From JAATFY01 sp049276515 (GTDB lineage: Bacteria > Pseudomonadota > Alphaproteobacteria > UBA9219), in NCBI GenBank assembly GCA_049276515.1, contig JBASWO010000140.1:1-13494 (forward strand): a DNA stretch of 13,494 nucleotides, written 5' to 3'. The position numbers and the translations under genes were made by a program. The notes beneath the pieces are model-generated. The model worked only from the letters and a program-made list of their open reading frames with translations. It had not been told where the DNA came from and searched no databases. Numbering within the stretch: position 1 is the stretch's first letter; every line of letters begins with the position of its first letter. Below are positions 13,085 to 13,494 of this stretch, one piece after another.

Positions 13085-13494
13085 ATGTCAACATCACGCA
13101 TTATTTGTGGAGCCTTTATCATAGCTATGGGTGTGTTAACGGCAACAGCAGTTGGAGCTGCAACGGGAAATGCTAGTACAGGCTTAGGCGCTTCAGTAGG
13201 CGCAACTACTGGCGCTGCCACTGGAGCGGCGACAGGTGCTGTTCGTGGAGCAACAGGAGCAGCATCAGGTGCCGTTGATAGTACCATCAATAATGGTGCT
13301 TCAATTGGTAATTCAACAAGTACAGAATTGAATTCATCGACGCGCATTGATCCCAACCTCAATTCAAGTACGCGTACGGATTCAAGTCTCAATTCTTCGA
13401 CGAAGACAGACGCCGATCTCAACTCACAAAGCCTGCATAGGGGCTCTGGTGTGAGTTCATCAACAAACACACGTGCGGGCACGCGCAATGAAGA
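13085..13494 (+). CDS. Exported glycine-zipper and tandem-repeat protein (3' end outside window)
   Basis: The plus-strand frame from ATG 13085 stays open for 136 codons to the right edge. GAGAGGA lies 6 bp upstream and the DUF4142 stop is 12 bp away, so they are probably one operon. Residues 1-21 look like a signal peptide (MSTSRIICGAFIIAMGVLTA, then TAVGA). Next comes a glycine zipper with GxxxG spacing (GATTGAATGAATGAVRG), which in known proteins packs helices in membranes. Then a Ser/Thr/Asn-rich tail contains three 10-residue repeats of the form LNSSTRTDxx (13328-13417) and a partial fourth. The product is probably periplasmic or outer-membrane associated. I recognise no named family. A long minus-strand frame over the same bases lacks a ribosome site and is a composition artefact. 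Confidence 0.75.
   Translation, partial: MSTSRIICGAFIIAMGVLTATAVGAATGNASTGLGASVGATTGAATGAATGAVRGATGAASGAVDSTINNGASIGNSTSTELNSSTRIDPNLNSSTRTDSSLNSSTKTDADLNSQSLHRGSGVSSSTNTRAGTRNE
13328..13432 (+). repeat. 30-bp in-frame tandem repeat
   Basis: Units at 13328-13357, 13358-13387, 13388-13417 and a half unit at 13418-13432 encode LNSSTRIDPN, LNSSTRTDSS, LNSSTKTDAD and LNSQS. The protein repeat is better kept than the DNA (TCA TCG, TCA AGT and TCT TCG for the serine pair), which suggests selection on the peptide rather than recent slippage. Confidence 0.8.

Noticed and set aside
13069..13488. Long minus-strand open frame of 139 codons over the repeat protein
   Set aside because: It is rich in Ala/Pro/Val/Glu/Leu in a pattern that mirrors the Gly/Ala/Thr repeats on the other strand, has no ribosome site, and overlaps a plus-strand gene with signal peptide, ribosome site and operon position.
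1..13494. CRISPR arrays, insertion sequences, toxin-antitoxin pairs, phage genes
   Set aside because: No regularly spaced repeats, transposase motifs or terminal inverted repeats were seen. The convergent and divergent small genes do not resemble known toxin-antitoxin families.

Overview
The window looks like chromosomal DNA of a proteobacterium with moderate to low GC. Evidence is the long-form HisG, HisD and HisC that resemble the Escherichia coli proteins, a proteobacterial-style MntH, a DUF4142 protein, a small glycine-zipper lipoprotein and compact operons with Shine-Dalgarno (SD) sequences. I lean towards an alphaproteobacterium, because I recall the ClpP-like and membrane-anchored methyltransferase families from that class. 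The sequence alone does not settle the class.

Region 1 (1-4014, minus strand) is the promoter-proximal part of a histidine operon in the enterobacterial order hisG-hisD-hisC/hisB-hisH. hisC and hisB form one 556-codon reading frame. The HisB part lacks the histidinol-phosphatase domain found in the E. coli protein. The operon runs off the left edge inside hisH. Region 2 (4015-6709) is a divergent pair of Nramp-family transporters. The minus-strand member has atypical metal-site motifs; the plus-strand member is a canonical manganese transporter, MntH. Region 3 (6710-7753) holds a glycine-zipper lipoprotein with its own terminator and an unrecognised helical protein.

Region 4 (7754-9153) is a divergent regulatory unit: an ArsR-family repressor against a 54-codon unrecognised gene plus a short-chain dehydrogenase. 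They share overlapping promoters and a perfect 23-bp palindromic operator. Region 5 (9152-9957, minus) is tRNA-Arg(CCT) followed by a SAM-dependent methyltransferase. Region 6 (10113-11944, plus) has three genes: an unrecognised membrane protein, a membrane-anchored methyltransferase resembling the FAM173 group, and an orphan ClpP-like peptidase. Region 7 (11951-13494) has a very hydrophilic 74-aa protein on the minus strand, then, reading right, a DUF4142 membrane-anchored protein and a glycine-zipper/tandem-repeat exported protein cut by the right edge.

No insertion sequence, CRISPR array, rRNA gene or phage gene was seen. No non-coding stretch exceeds 300 bases; the longest (12218-12457) is AT-rich and holds only leaders and promoters. 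The most unusual items are the HisC-HisB fusion, the unlisted 54-aa gene under the ArsR operator, the pair of Nramp paralogues with different metal-site motifs, and the methyltransferase/ClpP-like trio.
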